Part shown: piece by piece, positions 26,532 to 35,420 of the stretch
Numbering within the stretch: the stretch's first letter is position 1
Layout: each line of letters begins with the position of its first letter
NCBI RefSeq assembly: GCF_006459125.1
Contig: NZ_CP041070.1
Location: forward strand, 186,001 to 250,000
Length of the DNA: 64,000 nt
From: Halarcobacter anaerophilus
Lineage (GTDB): Bacteria > Campylobacterota > Campylobacteria > Campylobacterales > Arcobacteraceae
Direction: 5' to 3'
Notes under the pieces: generated by a model
The model's input: only the letters and a program-made list of their open reading frames with translations
Told to the model about the DNA's origin: nothing
The model's database searches: none
Translations under genes and position numbers: made by a program

Positions 26532-26604
26532 TTTGGAATAGCGTAGTTTATTGAAAATTAAATTAATAGTGAATTAAGTTCAAAATAATAAATTATATTC
26601 CAAA
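26532..26604. promoter_or_regulatory. Divergent intergenic region with spaced inverted half-sites
   Basis: TTTGGAATA at 26532-26540 and its exact reverse complement TATTCCAAA at 26596-26604, 55 nt apart, lie between the sulP operon and the tetR gene. They could be two half-sites or two operators of the TetR-type protein; this is a weak prediction. Confidence 0.25.
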
Positions 26605-26651
26605 TATATTTTAAATAAAAAATAAATATAATAAAAATAAAAAGTCTGGTC

Positions 26652-27230
26652 TTGAAACGAAAAATTACAAAAAAAATAAATAAAATAAAAAAAGAATTAT
26701 ATTTAAAAGAGATTGTCAAATATATAGATTCAAAAGGGTATAAAAATTTTAAGATTTCCGAACTAGCTGTTATTTTAGAGACTTCAATAGGTACGATTTA
26801 TAATCTTTTTAATTCAAAAGATGAACTCTATTTAGAATATCTATTGCTGAAATTTGAAAATTTTTTAAATAAACTCAATGAAAATAAAGGCGATGATCCT
26901 ATGGAAAATCTAAGACTCTATTTAAAATACAAATATGAAATTTTTATACATATTGATGAGAGTAAAGATGAACCTATTACAAACGATCCTTTCTTTTTTC
27001 ATAAATTAGATGTTGCAAATCACCCTGTGGTTATAAAACTTTATGAGTTTTTACAAGAGCAGTTTAAAGTGATATTCAATGACGGAAGTATAAATCATAT
27101 TCATCTTCCTATGCTTTTTAAAAAGCTCTCCGACGGTTATATTGAAAGTTATCTATTTAAAAAATACGATACTTCCAATATCGTAGAAGATACGCTTAAT
27201 CATTTTTTCTACGGCTTAAAAAAAGTCTAA
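26652..27230 (+). CDS. TetR/AcrR-family transcriptional regulator
   Basis: A 192-residue regulator. The N-terminal helix-turn-helix reads KEIVKYIDSKGYKNFKISELAVILETSIGTIYNLFNSKDELYLEYL (about 17-62), the normal TetR layout ending with the Y-x-[HYN]-F-x-[SN]-K-[ED]-x-L motif. The C-terminal half is the helical ligand/dimer domain. The only start in reach is a TTG at 26652 with a poor ribosome site, and the first 16 residues are extremely lysine-rich, so expression may be low or the start may lie slightly downstream. It is divergent from the sulP unit and convergent with a lipoprotein gene, overlapping its 3' end by 15 nt. Confidence 0.85.
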   Translation: MKRKITKKINKIKKELYLKEIVKYIDSKGYKNFKISELAVILETSIGTIYNLFNSKDELYLEYLLLKFENFLNKLNENKGDDPMENLRLYLKYKYEIFIHIDESKDEPITNDPFFFHKLDVANHPVVIKLYEFLQEQFKVIFNDGSINHIHLPMLFKKLSDGYIESYLFKKYDTSNIVEDTLNHFFYGLKKV

Positions 27231-27827
27231 GAAACCCTCTTCTTTCTCTTCTAGTTTTTTTATAAGTTCAGCTTCTGCTCTGTTTGAAAGTATACTTTCA
27301 TATAGTTTTACGTCAACTTTAAAAAGTTTTTTGCTGTTTAATTGAATTTGTTCTGCAACAATTTTCGTATCTACTTTAATTCTTGCAAAAAGTTTTTTAT
27401 TTGAATTTTCCCAAAAACCTTTTACCTTTGCCAAATCAAGAGATTTTAGGGCAACTTGTTTTGCCGCCTCTTTTATATCATTTTCAAAAACTTTATTTTC
27501 AGGAGCTTTTTCTAAATAAGCTTTGTATATCAATACTGTTTTTATAAAAATTTTTCTTGTTAAATTGTGTCCTGCATTTATTAATGCTTTTTGCTGATAG
27601 AATTTTATATTATCTATATTTACGTTTTTTGTAACTCCAATAGCAAAAAGAGCATCTTTCTCTTTTTCGTCTTTTAACCATTGAGGTGCTTCTTCGGGTA
27701 TCTCTATTGCTGTTTTATTTAAATCCTCTTTTTCTTCTGAATCGGAAAAAGGGTTTAAAGAAGAGAATGAAAAACATCCGCTGAATAAAAATACCGTAAG
27801 AATAAGTAGTAAAAGATTTTTTTTCAT
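27216..27827 (-). CDS. LPP20-like lipoprotein
   Basis: About 203 residues with a lipoprotein signal peptide (MKKNLLLLILTVFLFSGC; Cys is the lipidation site). The mature part contains APQWLKDEKEKDALFAIGVTKN, resembling the LPP20 family's P-x-W ... ya-x-G-x-a pattern, then KALINAGHNLTRKI and a C-terminal acidic helix. LPP20 proteins are envelope lipoproteins of Helicobacter and relatives. I prefer ATG 27827 to an upstream ATG at 27836, because the shorter form gives a normal signal peptide. The gene starts 2 nt after the purT stop. Confidence 0.65.
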   Translation of the reverse strand: MKKNLLLLILTVFLFSGCFSFSSLNPFSDSEEKEDLNKTAIEIPEEAPQWLKDEKEKDALFAIGVTKNVNIDNIKFYQQKALINAGHNLTRKIFIKTVLIYKAYLEKAPENKVFENDIKEAAKQVALKSLDLAKVKGFWENSNKKLFARIKVDTKIVAEQIQLNSKKLFKVDVKLYESILSNRAEAELIKKLEEKEEGFLDFF

Positions 27828-27829
27828 AA

Positions 27830-28999
27830 TTAACAATCGGTAAATTTTGAGATAATCTCTTTTGATTTATCCAAAGCATTTTGGCTTGAATCTTTGTCAA
27901 ATACCAAAGCTACTGCCATTCTTCTGCCTTCATGAGACTGAGGTTTCCCGAAAACTCTTACAAAACTGTTTTTTGTAAAAGCACTATCTTCTATATCTAT
28001 TGTAGGAGTAAAAGTATCTTCTTGTGCTTTATATGCCGCACTAGCTCCGCATCCGTAGTCAATATAATCTAAAGGTAATCCAAGTACCGCTCTTACATGA
28101 AGTGCAAACTCACTTTGAGATTGGGTAATCATAGTAACCATTCCCGTATCATGAGGTCTTGGACTAACTTCACTAAAATAGACTTCATCCCCTTTTATAA
28201 ATAGTTCAACTCCGAAAATACCTCTTCCGCCTAAACCGTCGGTTACCGTTTTTGCAATTTCTTGAGCTTTTTGTTTTGCTTCTTCACTCATTTCCATAGG
28301 TTGCCATGAAAATACATAGTCACCGTTTTTTTGAATATGTCCTATTGGCTCACAAAATACTGTTTGGTTTTCATTTCTTGCCGTTAGCATTGTAATTTCA
28401 TAATCAAAAGTGATAAACTCTTCAACTATTAGTTCACTAGCATCTCCTCTTGCTTCTTTTGCCAATTCCCAAGATTCTACCAGATTTGAGCTGTTTCTTG
28501 CAATACTTTGCCCATGTCCCGATGAACTCATTACGGGTTTAATTACGCAAGGGTATCCAATCTCTTTAGCTGCTTCTTCCAAACCTTCGAAAGTAGTAAC
28601 AAATCTATAATCGCTTGTAGGAAGATTTAATCTCTCTGCTGCAAACTCTCTTATATTTTTTCTATTCATTGTTTTATTTACAGCTTCTGCATTAGGAATT
28701 ACGTGAAAACCTTCGTTTTCTGCATCAAATAGTGCTTGAATACTGATGGCTTCAACTTCAGGCAGTATATATGTAGGTTTTTCTCTTCTTATCACATCTA
28801 AAACTTCATCTTTGTTTTTCATATTTATTGTATAAGCTTTATTTGCTACAAGTTGAGCAGGTGCGTTGTTATACGAATCTACCGCAACTGTTTCGATTCC
28901 TAATCTTTGTGCTTCTATTATTACTTCTTTTCCTAACTCTCCGCTTCCTAAAAGCATAATTTTTGTTGAGTTAGATTTAAGTGGTGCTGTAAATTTCAT
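27830..28999 (-). CDS. purT: Formate-dependent phosphoribosylglycinamide formyltransferase
   Basis: An ATP-grasp enzyme that formylates GAR using formate and ATP in purine synthesis, replacing the folate-dependent PurN step. In its 389 residues, [22 protein letters not shown] is at the N-terminus, [16 protein letters not shown] at about 155-170 is the ATP-grasp lysine loop, and [34 protein letters not shown] near 255-290 carries the Mg-binding Glu residues. The C-terminal block is [21 protein letters not shown]. It is followed immediately by the lipoprotein gene. purM, purA and carA elsewhere in the window belong to nucleotide synthesis too but are not linked to it. Confidence 0.95.
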   Translation of the reverse strand: MKFTAPLKSNSTKIMLLGSGELGKEVIIEAQRLGIETVAVDSYNNAPAQLVANKAYTINMKNKDEVLDVIRREKPTYILPEVEAISIQALFDAENEGFHVIPNAEAVNKTMNRKNIREFAAERLNLPTSDYRFVTTFEGLEEAAKEIGYPCVIKPVMSSSGHGQSIARNSSNLVESWELAKEARGDASELIVEEFITFDYEITMLTARNENQTVFCEPIGHIQKNGDYVFSWQPMEMSEEAKQKAQEIAKTVTDGLGGRGIFGVELFIKGDEVYFSEVSPRPHDTGMVTMITQSQSEFALHVRAVLGLPLDYIDYGCGASAAYKAQEDTFTPTIDIEDSAFTKNSFVRVFGKPQSHEGRRMAVALVFDKDSSQNALDKSKEIISKFTDC

Positions 29000-29011
29000 T
29001 TTTAACCTCTC

Positions 29012-29749
29012 TTAATCTAAATTTTTAATTTTTTCGTAAAATTTTATATCATAATTTATTAACTGGCTTTTTCTGATTATTGATTGCAATATTTTAACGT
29101 AATCATGACCTATACCTGAGTATTTTGTCATTGTTGCACTTAATACCAAGCCATTTATAAATATTTTTGTAGATCTCATTTTTTCTCTTAAATCTCTAAA
29201 CTTTTTATAAGCAGGTGTCCTGTTTAAATTTAGCATATAAGCCGCAATTGAGTCTTCAAGGGTTGAAAAAACCCTTACTAAATGTTTTGCTCCCTCTTTT
29301 CTTTCCAAAGGAACCATTCCTATTTTCGGATTATAAGTCCAGTGTCCGAAGATATTGTTTGCTTTTTTAAAAAATCTGCTTTTCCCCCAGCCACTCTCTG
29401 TTGCTGCTTGGGCAAGAGCCATCGAAGGAGGAATTATATCTATTCTTCTTAAAAACTTAGAATAATCGAACATATTTTGAACTTTGTATTTCTTTTGCAA
29501 AAGTTCAAGTTTTTTGTATTCTAAAGAGTCTTTTTTAGGAAGAGGGGAGTTTAATAAAGATTTTACAAAAAGCCTGTCTGCCAAGATTTTTATATTTTCA
29601 ATTTCAATTCTTTTTTCAAAATAGTTAAAAAAGAACTCTTTAGCCTTCTTTGAAGACATCTTATAATATTTATCAGGGAAACCGATGCTTGCAAAAGCAG
29701 AACCGCCGACAAGAGAAGAGAGAAATAAAATTTTTATGAAAAATTTCAT
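29012..29749 (-). CDS. Bax-like glucosaminidase-domain protein
   Basis: A 245-residue secreted protein with signal peptide MKFFIKILFLSSLVGGSAFA and a glucosaminidase-type domain. SMALAQAATESGWGKSRFFKKANNIFGHWTYNPKIGMVP at about 109-148 contains the catalytic Glu of the ATESGWG motif. AYMLNLNRTPAYKKFRDLR follows, as in the E. coli Bax protein. It probably cuts peptidoglycan glycan strands in the periplasm. It is 4 nt downstream of dapF (a peptidoglycan precursor gene) and 12 nt upstream of purT. Bax versus FlgJ-like hydrolase: the W-T-Y-N block favours Bax, and no flagellar genes are close. Confidence 0.85.
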   Translation of the reverse strand: MKFFIKILFLSSLVGGSAFASIGFPDKYYKMSSKKAKEFFFNYFEKRIEIENIKILADRLFVKSLLNSPLPKKDSLEYKKLELLQKKYKVQNMFDYSKFLRRIDIIPPSMALAQAATESGWGKSRFFKKANNIFGHWTYNPKIGMVPLERKEGAKHLVRVFSTLEDSIAAYMLNLNRTPAYKKFRDLREKMRSTKIFINGLVLSATMTKYSGIGHDYVKILQSIIRKSQLINYDIKFYEKIKNLD

Positions 29750-29753
29750 ATGC

Positions 29754-30497
29754 TTACTCTATTGTTGCAGTAAAAACTTTTTTTACCGCACCTTGAAAAT
29801 AGATTTTTTCTCCCACTTTTGAAACTGTTAATTCTTCATTGCTTTTTGGATAAATAAGAGCAGTATCTTTTACCAAATTCAAATCTTGGGCTCTTAAAAA
29901 ACAAGCAACCATTCCTGTTCCGCAAGCAAGAGTCTCTCCTTCTACTCCTCTTTCATATGTTCTGACTTTTATTTTCCCGTTTTGCATTTTTGCAAAATTT
30001 ACGTTTGCATTATGTTCATATCTCATTTTTGCACATAACTCATGGTCATATTTTTCTAAATCGTCGACAAAAGTTACTAAATGAGGTACTCCAGTATCAA
30101 TTAAATACCAAATAAAACCCTCTTGTTCAAACTGCTCTTTTATAACTTTTGGCTCGGTCATTTGTGTTTTTACTATGTTATTATTCATAACTTCAGATTC
30201 TATAATTCCCGCATCAGTCAAGAATTTCATTTTTGAAGAAGCTAGATTATTATTAAAAGCATAGTGGGCAACTGCTCTTGTTGCATTTCCGCACATAGCA
30301 GCTGCACTTCCGTCGCTATTATAAAATTTCCATTTAAAATCTGCTTCTTTAGAAGGGAGTAAAACAACGAATCCATCGGCTCCGATCCCTTCCGTTCTAT
30401 TGCAAAGTTTTATTGCTTCTTGTGTAAAATCTTTTTCTACAAAGCAGTGTAAAATCACAAAGTCGTTTCCACTTGCAGAATATTTCGCATAAGTCAT
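29754..30497 (-). CDS. dapF: Diaminopimelate epimerase
   Basis: Interconverts LL- and meso-diaminopimelate for lysine and peptidoglycan synthesis. In its 247 residues, the two catalytic cysteines are in AAMCGNATRAVAHYAF (first half) and LACGTGMVACFL (second half). YSASGNDFVIL at the N-terminus and VPHLVTFVDD in the middle are also family blocks. It overlaps the stop of coaE by 4 nt (ATGA-type), so the two are coupled, and it precedes the Bax-like gene by 4 nt. Confidence 0.95.
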   Translation of the reverse strand: MTYAKYSASGNDFVILHCFVEKDFTQEAIKLCNRTEGIGADGFVVLLPSKEADFKWKFYNSDGSAAAMCGNATRAVAHYAFNNNLASSKMKFLTDAGIIESEVMNNNIVKTQMTEPKVIKEQFEQEGFIWYLIDTGVPHLVTFVDDLEKYDHELCAKMRYEHNANVNFAKMQNGKIKVRTYERGVEGETLACGTGMVACFLRAQDLNLVKDTALIYPKSNEELTVSKVGEKIYFQGAVKKVFTATIE

Positions 30498-31084
30498 AAA
30501 ATCTCCTTAATAACTCTTTCAACCTCATTTTGTAAATTTTTTAAATTTGAAGAGTTGTCTATTATTAAATCTGCCATAGATTTTTTTTCTTCAATATCCA
30601 TTTGATTTGATATCTTAAGAAGGGCTTCTTCTTCTGTTATATTATCTCTTTGCATTAACCTTTGTATTTGTATCTCTTTTGGAGTATAGACTACAAGAGA
30701 TTTAGAAATAGGATAATTCATCTTTTCAAAAAAAAGAGGAATATCTATAAAATAAGGTTTTTTTTGTTCCTCAAAAACCCTTGACTCTTTTTCTATCTCA
30801 TCTTTTATCAAAGGGTGAAGCAAAGCTTCAAGTTTTAGTTTGTTTTCTTCATTTGAAAAGATGATTTTACCTAGTTTTTTTCTTAAAACTTTACCATCTT
30901 CTACATACTCGTCTCCAAACATTAAAGCGATCTTTGAACTATTTTGATCAAGTAGTTTATGGGCTATTTTATCTGCATCAATCGTCAGAAAGCCATGGAG
31001 TTTGAGTAGATTACAAACTGTGCTTTTACCTGTTGCTATTCCACCTGTTAATGCAATTGCATATTTAAATAAATCATTATTCAT
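30494..31084 (-). CDS. coaE: Dephospho-CoA kinase
   Basis: The last step of coenzyme A synthesis, phosphorylating the 3'-OH of dephospho-CoA. The 196 residues carry the P-loop GGIATGKST near 14-22, FLTIDADKIAHKLL, LLHPLIKDEI and the PYFIDIPLFFEKM block of the family. The final stretch is helical. It is coupled to dapF by a 4-nt overlap and separated by 59 nt from the speE-like gene upstream, so an operon speE-coaE-dapF-bax-purT is possible. Confidence 0.93.
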   Translation of the reverse strand: MNNDLFKYAIALTGGIATGKSTVCNLLKLHGFLTIDADKIAHKLLDQNSSKIALMFGDEYVEDGKVLRKKLGKIIFSNEENKLKLEALLHPLIKDEIEKESRVFEEQKKPYFIDIPLFFEKMNYPISKSLVVYTPKEIQIQRLMQRDNITEEEALLKISNQMDIEEKKSMADLIIDNSSNLKNLQNEVERVIKEIL

Positions 31085-31143
31085 AATGATAGTTTACTAA
31101 AATAATGATTTATTTTTTATTATTAAGATTTTTTTAATAATAT

Positions 31144-31695
31144 TTATCTTTTTGCTATACCTGTCAAGGCTTTGTGTTGAGCTGCCGGAAATACAAACGA
31201 AGCTGTATGAATCTCTGTTGAATAATACTCTAAATCGTTTAATAAATCAGATCTTTGCAAAATTATATCTGCTGTAGGATGATATTTTTTTGAAGCTAAA
31301 ATTGCTGTTTCATGACCGAATCTAAAAGGCATTGCAATCCAGAAACTTTGACCGACTAGTTGTAAATCTGCTTTTAATTTATCTTCATTTTTGTGAAAAC
31401 TTTCAGTTGAAAATGTGATTAACCCGTCATCTTTCAAAACTCTTCGAATATTTGCTAAAACAATTTCATCTATGTTTATATCCGTTAAAATTACTATATC
31501 GACATCTTTTTCATTTTTTGCATTAAAAGTTGCTAAATCTATAAATTCAATATTTCCATTATGCTTTGCAGCCTCTTTTTTAAGCCCTTGGCTAGCTGTT
31601 CCCACGATTGAAACATTTTGGGGCTCTTTATGAGTACATAATGGCGTATGTACCATCATTTCATTAAAAGCTTGATTTTCTTTCATTGTCTTCAA
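31144..31695 (-). CDS. Short SpeE-like protein (putative spermidine synthase)
   Basis: A 183-residue protein resembling spermidine synthase at both ends: FNEMMVHTPLCTHKEPQNVSIVG matches the (Y)HEMLVHPPL....NPKRVLIIG block, and LEYYSTEIHTASFVFPAAQHKAL matches the LKYYN...H.AAF..P C-terminus. It is far shorter than a normal SpeE (about 260-290). The GGDGG loop that binds decarboxylated SAM is replaced by GTASQGLKKE, and the YD-containing active-site region is shortened. It may be a divergent enzyme or a non-catalytic remnant. Related short forms in Campylobacterota are annotated as spermidine synthase, to my knowledge. Confidence 0.6.
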   Translation of the reverse strand: MKTMKENQAFNEMMVHTPLCTHKEPQNVSIVGTASQGLKKEAAKHNGNIEFIDLATFNAKNEKDVDIVILTDINIDEIVLANIRRVLKDDGLITFSTESFHKNEDKLKADLQLVGQSFWIAMPFRFGHETAILASKKYHPTADIILQRSDLLNDLEYYSTEIHTASFVFPAAQHKALTGIAKR

Positions 31696-31837
31696 GTCCT
31701 TATTTTATAAAAATTTCGATATAATACCACAAGTTTTTTAAATTACAAAGATATATTATTGAAGCTAAAAAAATTAAGTTAGATTTTACTTATGAGGCTT
31801 AGAAAATGTATCAATTTCATTAATAATAAGGAAAATA

Positions 31838-32833
31838 ATGTCAACAGTAAGTTACAAAGATGCCGGTGTAGATATTGATGCCGGAAATCAGTTTGTAGAA
31901 AATATTAAACCCCACGTAAAATCAACTCTAATCCCGGGAGTTTTAGGTGGTATCGGATCTTTTGCAGGTGCTTTTGAGTTACCGACCGGTTATAAAGAAC
32001 CTGTTTTATTATCAGGAACAGACGGAGTTGGAACAAAATTAAAATTGGCAATTGATTCTAAAAAGTTTGATACTGTTGGAATTGATTTAGTGGCAATGTG
32101 TACAAATGATCTTCTATGTAACTTTGGGGAACCGCTATTTTTCTTGGATTATTACGCAACTGCAAAGCTTGAAGTAGATGAAGCAACCGATGTTGTAAAA
32201 GGTATAGCTGAAGGTTGTATTAGAAGCCAGTGTGCTTTAGTAGGCGGTGAAACGGCAGAAATGCCAGGAATGTACAAAGAGGGTGATTTTGATTTGGCAG
32301 GTTTTTGTGTAGGTATTGCAGAAAAATCTGAACTAAATAGAATTGAAAAAATAGAAGAGGGTGACACTTTGATTGCTTTACCCTCTTCGGGTATCCACTC
32401 AAACGGTTTTTCCCTTGTTAGAAAACTTCTTTTGGAAAAACTGGGAATGACTCTTGAAGATGAGTTTGACGGTAAATTATTAAAAGATGTACTTCTTGAA
32501 CCTACTAGAATTTACGTAAAAGAGTTCAAAGCCAATAAAGATAAAATAAATGCATTAGCTCATATTACAGGCGGTGGAATTACTGAAAATCTTCCAAGAG
32601 TTCTTCCTGATAACTTAAAAGCCCTTGTAGATAGAAGTAAAATAAAAGTACTTCCTATTTTTGAATATATGGGACAATTCGTTGAAACCGAAGAGATGTA
32701 CAGAACGTTTAATATGGGTGTAGGGATGATTTTAGTCGTAAATCCTAAAAATGTTGATTCTGTTTTAGCAAATACGGACGGTTATGTAATCGGTGAAATA
32801 GCAAAAGGTGAAAAATGTGTTGAGTTTATCTAA
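31838..32833 (+). CDS. purM: Phosphoribosylformylglycinamidine cyclo-ligase (AIR synthetase)
   Basis: ATP-dependent ring closure giving 5-aminoimidazole ribonucleotide in purine synthesis. In its 331 residues, VSYKDAGVDIDAGNQFVENIK opens the protein, LLSGTDGVGTKLKLA near 47-61 and DLVAMCTNDLLCNFGEPLFFLDYYA near 76-100 are family blocks, ALVGGETAEMPGMY follows, and AHITGGGITENLPRVLP is in the C-terminal half. ATG 31838 has an AAGGA site. A TATAAT box lies at 31720-31725, leaving a leader of about 110 nt. It is monocistronic and convergent with the pirin gene. Confidence 0.95.
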   Translation: MSTVSYKDAGVDIDAGNQFVENIKPHVKSTLIPGVLGGIGSFAGAFELPTGYKEPVLLSGTDGVGTKLKLAIDSKKFDTVGIDLVAMCTNDLLCNFGEPLFFLDYYATAKLEVDEATDVVKGIAEGCIRSQCALVGGETAEMPGMYKEGDFDLAGFCVGIAEKSELNRIEKIEEGDTLIALPSSGIHSNGFSLVRKLLLEKLGMTLEDEFDGKLLKDVLLEPTRIYVKEFKANKDKINALAHITGGGITENLPRVLPDNLKALVDRSKIKVLPIFEYMGQFVETEEMYRTFNMGVGMILVVNPKNVDSVLANTDGYVIGEIAKGEKCVEFI

Positions 32834-32839
32834 ACTCAA
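32820..32839. terminator. Hairpin over the purM stop codon, between convergent genes
   Basis: Perfect inverted repeat TTGAGTTTA / TAAACTCAA around the purM stop, with a T-run about 10 nt further on. It probably serves as a terminator for purM, possibly also for the pirin gene from the other side. AT-rich, so moderate strength at best. Confidence 0.45.
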
Positions 32840-32843
32840 TACA

Positions 32844-33548
32844 TTAGGATTTTTTCATCTCAATAAAAAGAAAATGAGATTTTTCTAAAGCTTCAATTTC
32901 TAAAACTTCTTCATCTACAATCTCTAAAGCTTCCGCAAAATTTAGTTCAATATTATTGATTCTACTTGAACCTTCAATCTGAACAAAATATATTTGTCTG
33001 TTTTTTTCTATATTAAAAGATGTTTTCATATTTTTATCAAATTCTGCTACATATATATTTATATCTTGATAAATCTTTACTTTTGCATTATCTTTTATGG
33101 AAGATACTATTTTTAGAAGTCTGTTTTTTCTCTCTTCTTCTTTGAAACGATAAGAGCCGTAAAGTTTTTCTAAGCCTTTTTTAGGAGGAATTATCCAAAT
33201 TTGAAGAAGTCTTAACTCTTCGCTTTTATGAAGATTATATTCACTGTGAAAAATTCCGTCTCCTGCACTTAAATATTGAACTTCTCCTCTTTTTAAACTC
33301 TCTTGATTTTCCATTGAATCTTTATGGCTTATCTCTCCTTTTACAATATAAGAGATAATTTCCATGTTAGAGTGGGGATGAGTGTCAAAGCCGGTGTTTG
33401 GTTTGATTATATCATCGTTTAAGACTCTTAAAACTCCGAAGTTCATACGGTTTGCATTGAAATAATCAGCAAAAGAGAAATGGAATCTACTCTTTAGCCA
33501 ACCGTGGTCTGCTTTACCCATTTGCTCTTTGTTGATTTTTTTTAACAT
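32844..33548 (-). CDS. Pirin-family protein (quercetinase-like cupin)
   Basis: A 234-residue bicupin. The N-terminal cupin carries the metal ligands in FDTHPHSNMEIISYIVKGEISHKDS (two His and a Glu) and GDGIFHSEYN (His). It follows the pirin signature FHFSFADYFN...FGVLRVLNDD. The C-terminal cupin lacks ligands, as usual for YhhW-type pirins, some of which oxidise quercetin. It is last gene of a four-gene minus-strand cluster (yceI, dioxygenase, FMN reductase, pirin), and starts at the stop of the FMN reductase gene (shared base). This suggests a role in handling aromatic or quinone compounds under MarR-type control. Confidence 0.9.
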   Translation of the reverse strand: MLKKINKEQMGKADHGWLKSRFHFSFADYFNANRMNFGVLRVLNDDIIKPNTGFDTHPHSNMEIISYIVKGEISHKDSMENQESLKRGEVQYLSAGDGIFHSEYNLHKSEELRLLQIWIIPPKKGLEKLYGSYRFKEEERKNRLLKIVSSIKDNAKVKIYQDINIYVAEFDKNMKTSFNIEKNRQIYFVQIEGSSRINNIELNFAEALEIVDEEVLEIEALEKSHFLFIEMKKS

Positions 33549-34054
33549 TATTTATCTTTTATAAAAGTTGTAAATTGTTTTAAAATCTCTTTTGAACTGT
33601 CTTCTCTTAAAGCGGAAGTATATGAAGTTATAATCTCTCTTGGCATAACAATAGAACCCAATTTTGTAAACTGATTTCTCATTGAATTTAATAAATCAAT
33701 TCCGTTGCTTCCCGAGTGGGTTGCCAGTTGAATTATTTTAGAAGAGAACAGTTCTCTGAAATCATCTCCTATTCTTGAAACCCAAGCTATCATATTTACT
33801 AACACAGGAGGAACATTAAAGTTATATTCAGGAGCTACAAAAACATATCCTGCAGCACTTTTCATCTCTTCTCCCAAATCTAAAGCTTTTTGGGGAATAC
33901 CGTCATTTTGTTCTTTATTCGTATCATACATAGGAAGGTTCATCTCTACTAAATTTACTATTTTACTTTCTATACTATTTTCTTTTAATTGTATTTGTAT
34001 TTTATTTGCTAATTTTACATTTTCATTTAAGCTTGATACAAAAATTAATACCAT
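33548..34054 (-). CDS. NADPH-dependent FMN reductase-type oxidoreductase
   Basis: A 168-residue flavodoxin-fold protein with VLIFVSSLNENVKLANKI at the flavin phosphate loop, GYVFVAPEYNFNVPPVLVNMIAWVSR near 92-117, and THSGSNGIDLLNSMRNQFTKLGSIV near 131-155. Such enzymes reduce FMN or quinones/azo compounds by two electrons. It lies 3 nt after the dioxygenase gene and shares a base with the pirin gene, so it is embedded in the yceI cluster. Together they look like a detoxification set for quinones or catechols; the substrate is unknown. Confidence 0.85.
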   Translation of the reverse strand: MVLIFVSSLNENVKLANKIQIQLKENSIESKIVNLVEMNLPMYDTNKEQNDGIPQKALDLGEEMKSAAGYVFVAPEYNFNVPPVLVNMIAWVSRIGDDFRELFSSKIIQLATHSGSNGIDLLNSMRNQFTKLGSIVMPREIITSYTSALREDSSKEILKQFTTFIKDK

Positions 34055-34057
34055 AAT

Positions 34058-34828
34058 TTACTCCTTAAATATTATTGTATCCATTGATTGATTTCCATAC
34101 ATAAAAACATTATGTAAACTTTTGCCGATTTTTGATTTTGAGCTTCCCAAGGCTATAAAAAGAGGTAATAAATGTTCAAGAGTCGGATGGTTGTGTTGCA
34201 CAAAAGGAGCTTCTTGACTGAAGTTTAAAAGTTGTCGGTATTTACCGTTTTCTAATTTTTCAACCATCCAATCTCTAAAATCTTTTGCATATCTTTTTAT
34301 CTCATTTGGCTCTTCCCATGATATATCTCTTAGATTATGAGTCATGGCTCCGCTTGCAATAATAAGAGTATCTTCTCTTAAACCTTGCAAAGCGTTGCCG
34401 ATATTATATAAGTCGGATACGTTTGTATATGGCAGAGAAAGTTGAATAACAGGTATCTCTGCTTTTGGATACATAAATCTAAGAGGTAGCCATACACCAT
34501 GGTCAAACCCGTTTCTACTCATATCCTTTTCAATCTCAATATTATGTGAGTTTAACAATTCTATTATTTTGTCACTCATTTCTAAACTTCCGGCGGCATC
34601 ATAAGTTAGTTCATATAACTCTTTTGGAAAATTATAGAAATCATAAATCAATGAAGGGTTTTGTTTATATAAAATTTTTAAATTATTTGTTACCCAATGG
34701 GCTGATATTACCAAGATGAATTTAGGTTTTTCAAATTTTGACGATAACTCTTCTAAAAATTTCGTTGTTTCATTTTTCATCAACATCAAATACGGCGAAC
34801 CGTGTGAAATATATAAACTCGGTAACAT
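34058..34828 (-). CDS. DODA-type extradiol aromatic ring-opening dioxygenase (YgiD-like)
   Basis: A 256-residue member of the LigB/DODA superfamily. LYISHGSPYLMLMKNETTKFLEEL opens the protein with the first metal His. VISAHWV near 41 supplies a second His, FDHGVWLPLRFMYPKAEIPVIQLSLP near 127-152 the next, and SGAMTHNLRD near 176 another conserved His. FVQHNHPTLEHLLPLFIALG closes the fold. YgiD of E. coli opens L-DOPA; the substrate here is open. The gene lies 10 nt after yceI and 3 nt before the FMN reductase gene. Confidence 0.9.
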   Translation of the reverse strand: MLPSLYISHGSPYLMLMKNETTKFLEELSSKFEKPKFILVISAHWVTNNLKILYKQNPSLIYDFYNFPKELYELTYDAAGSLEMSDKIIELLNSHNIEIEKDMSRNGFDHGVWLPLRFMYPKAEIPVIQLSLPYTNVSDLYNIGNALQGLREDTLIIASGAMTHNLRDISWEEPNEIKRYAKDFRDWMVEKLENGKYRQLLNFSQEAPFVQHNHPTLEHLLPLFIALGSSKSKIGKSLHNVFMYGNQSMDTIIFKE

Positions 34829-34838
34829 CTTTCTGCCT

Positions 34839-35405
34839 TTATTTCGCTAGAATACCTTCTAGTTCAACATTGATTTTTACTTCTTCACCTACTACTACAC
34901 CGCCTGCTTCAAGAGCTTTATTCCAGTTAAGTCCGTAATCTTTTCTGTTAATTTCACCTTCAATTTCCAAACCTACTCTTTTATTTCCCCAAGGATCGGT
35001 AACTGCACCTGTTTTTTCAATATCAAAAACAACATCTTTTGTAACACCTTTTATAGTGAATTTACCGTAAGCTTTGTTGTTTTCTATTTTATTAACTTTA
35101 AAAGTGATATTAGGATATTTCTTTTCATCAAAAAAATCTGCCGATTTTAAGTGACCGTCCCTTTTTACATTGTCTGTATTAATTGAATCAACAACGACTG
35201 TACCGTCTACCGATTCGATTTTTCCGCTTTTTTCGTCATAAACAAAAGAGCCTTTAAAATTGTCAAAGTTTCCTCTAACATTTGAGATCATTAAATGTTT
35301 TACTTTAAATCCGACATTTGAATGACTTGCATCTACATTATACGTTCCTGCGTAAAGTGCACTTGCTGCTATAAGTGAAGCTACACCTATTTTGATTAAT
35401 TTCAT
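34839..35405 (-). CDS. YceI-family periplasmic lipocalin-like protein
   Basis: A 188-residue secreted protein with signal peptide MKLIKIGVASLIAASALYA. The mature part starts GTYNVDASHSNVGFKVKHLMISNVRGNFDNFKGSFVYD, which is the YceI signature. NRKDYGLNWNKALEAGGVVVGEEVKI near the end is equally typical. YceI proteins form a long barrel that binds isoprenoid or quinone-like molecules. Here yceI is first gene of the cluster with dioxygenase, reductase and pirin. A perfect palindrome (35421-35434), also found before marR, sits 16 nt upstream of its start codon. This points to repression by the MarR protein. Confidence 0.93.
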   Translation of the reverse strand: MKLIKIGVASLIAASALYAGTYNVDASHSNVGFKVKHLMISNVRGNFDNFKGSFVYDEKSGKIESVDGTVVVDSINTDNVKRDGHLKSADFFDEKKYPNITFKVNKIENNKAYGKFTIKGVTKDVVFDIEKTGAVTDPWGNKRVGLEIEGEINRKDYGLNWNKALEAGGVVVGEEVKINVELEGILAK

Positions 35406-35420
35406 GTTTTTCTCCCGTAG

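Noticed and set aside
27216-27836. Longer start (MLIMKKN) for the lipoprotein
   Set aside because: ATG 27836 would overlap the purT stop and lengthen the signal peptide without need; ATG 27827 gives the normal lipobox distance.
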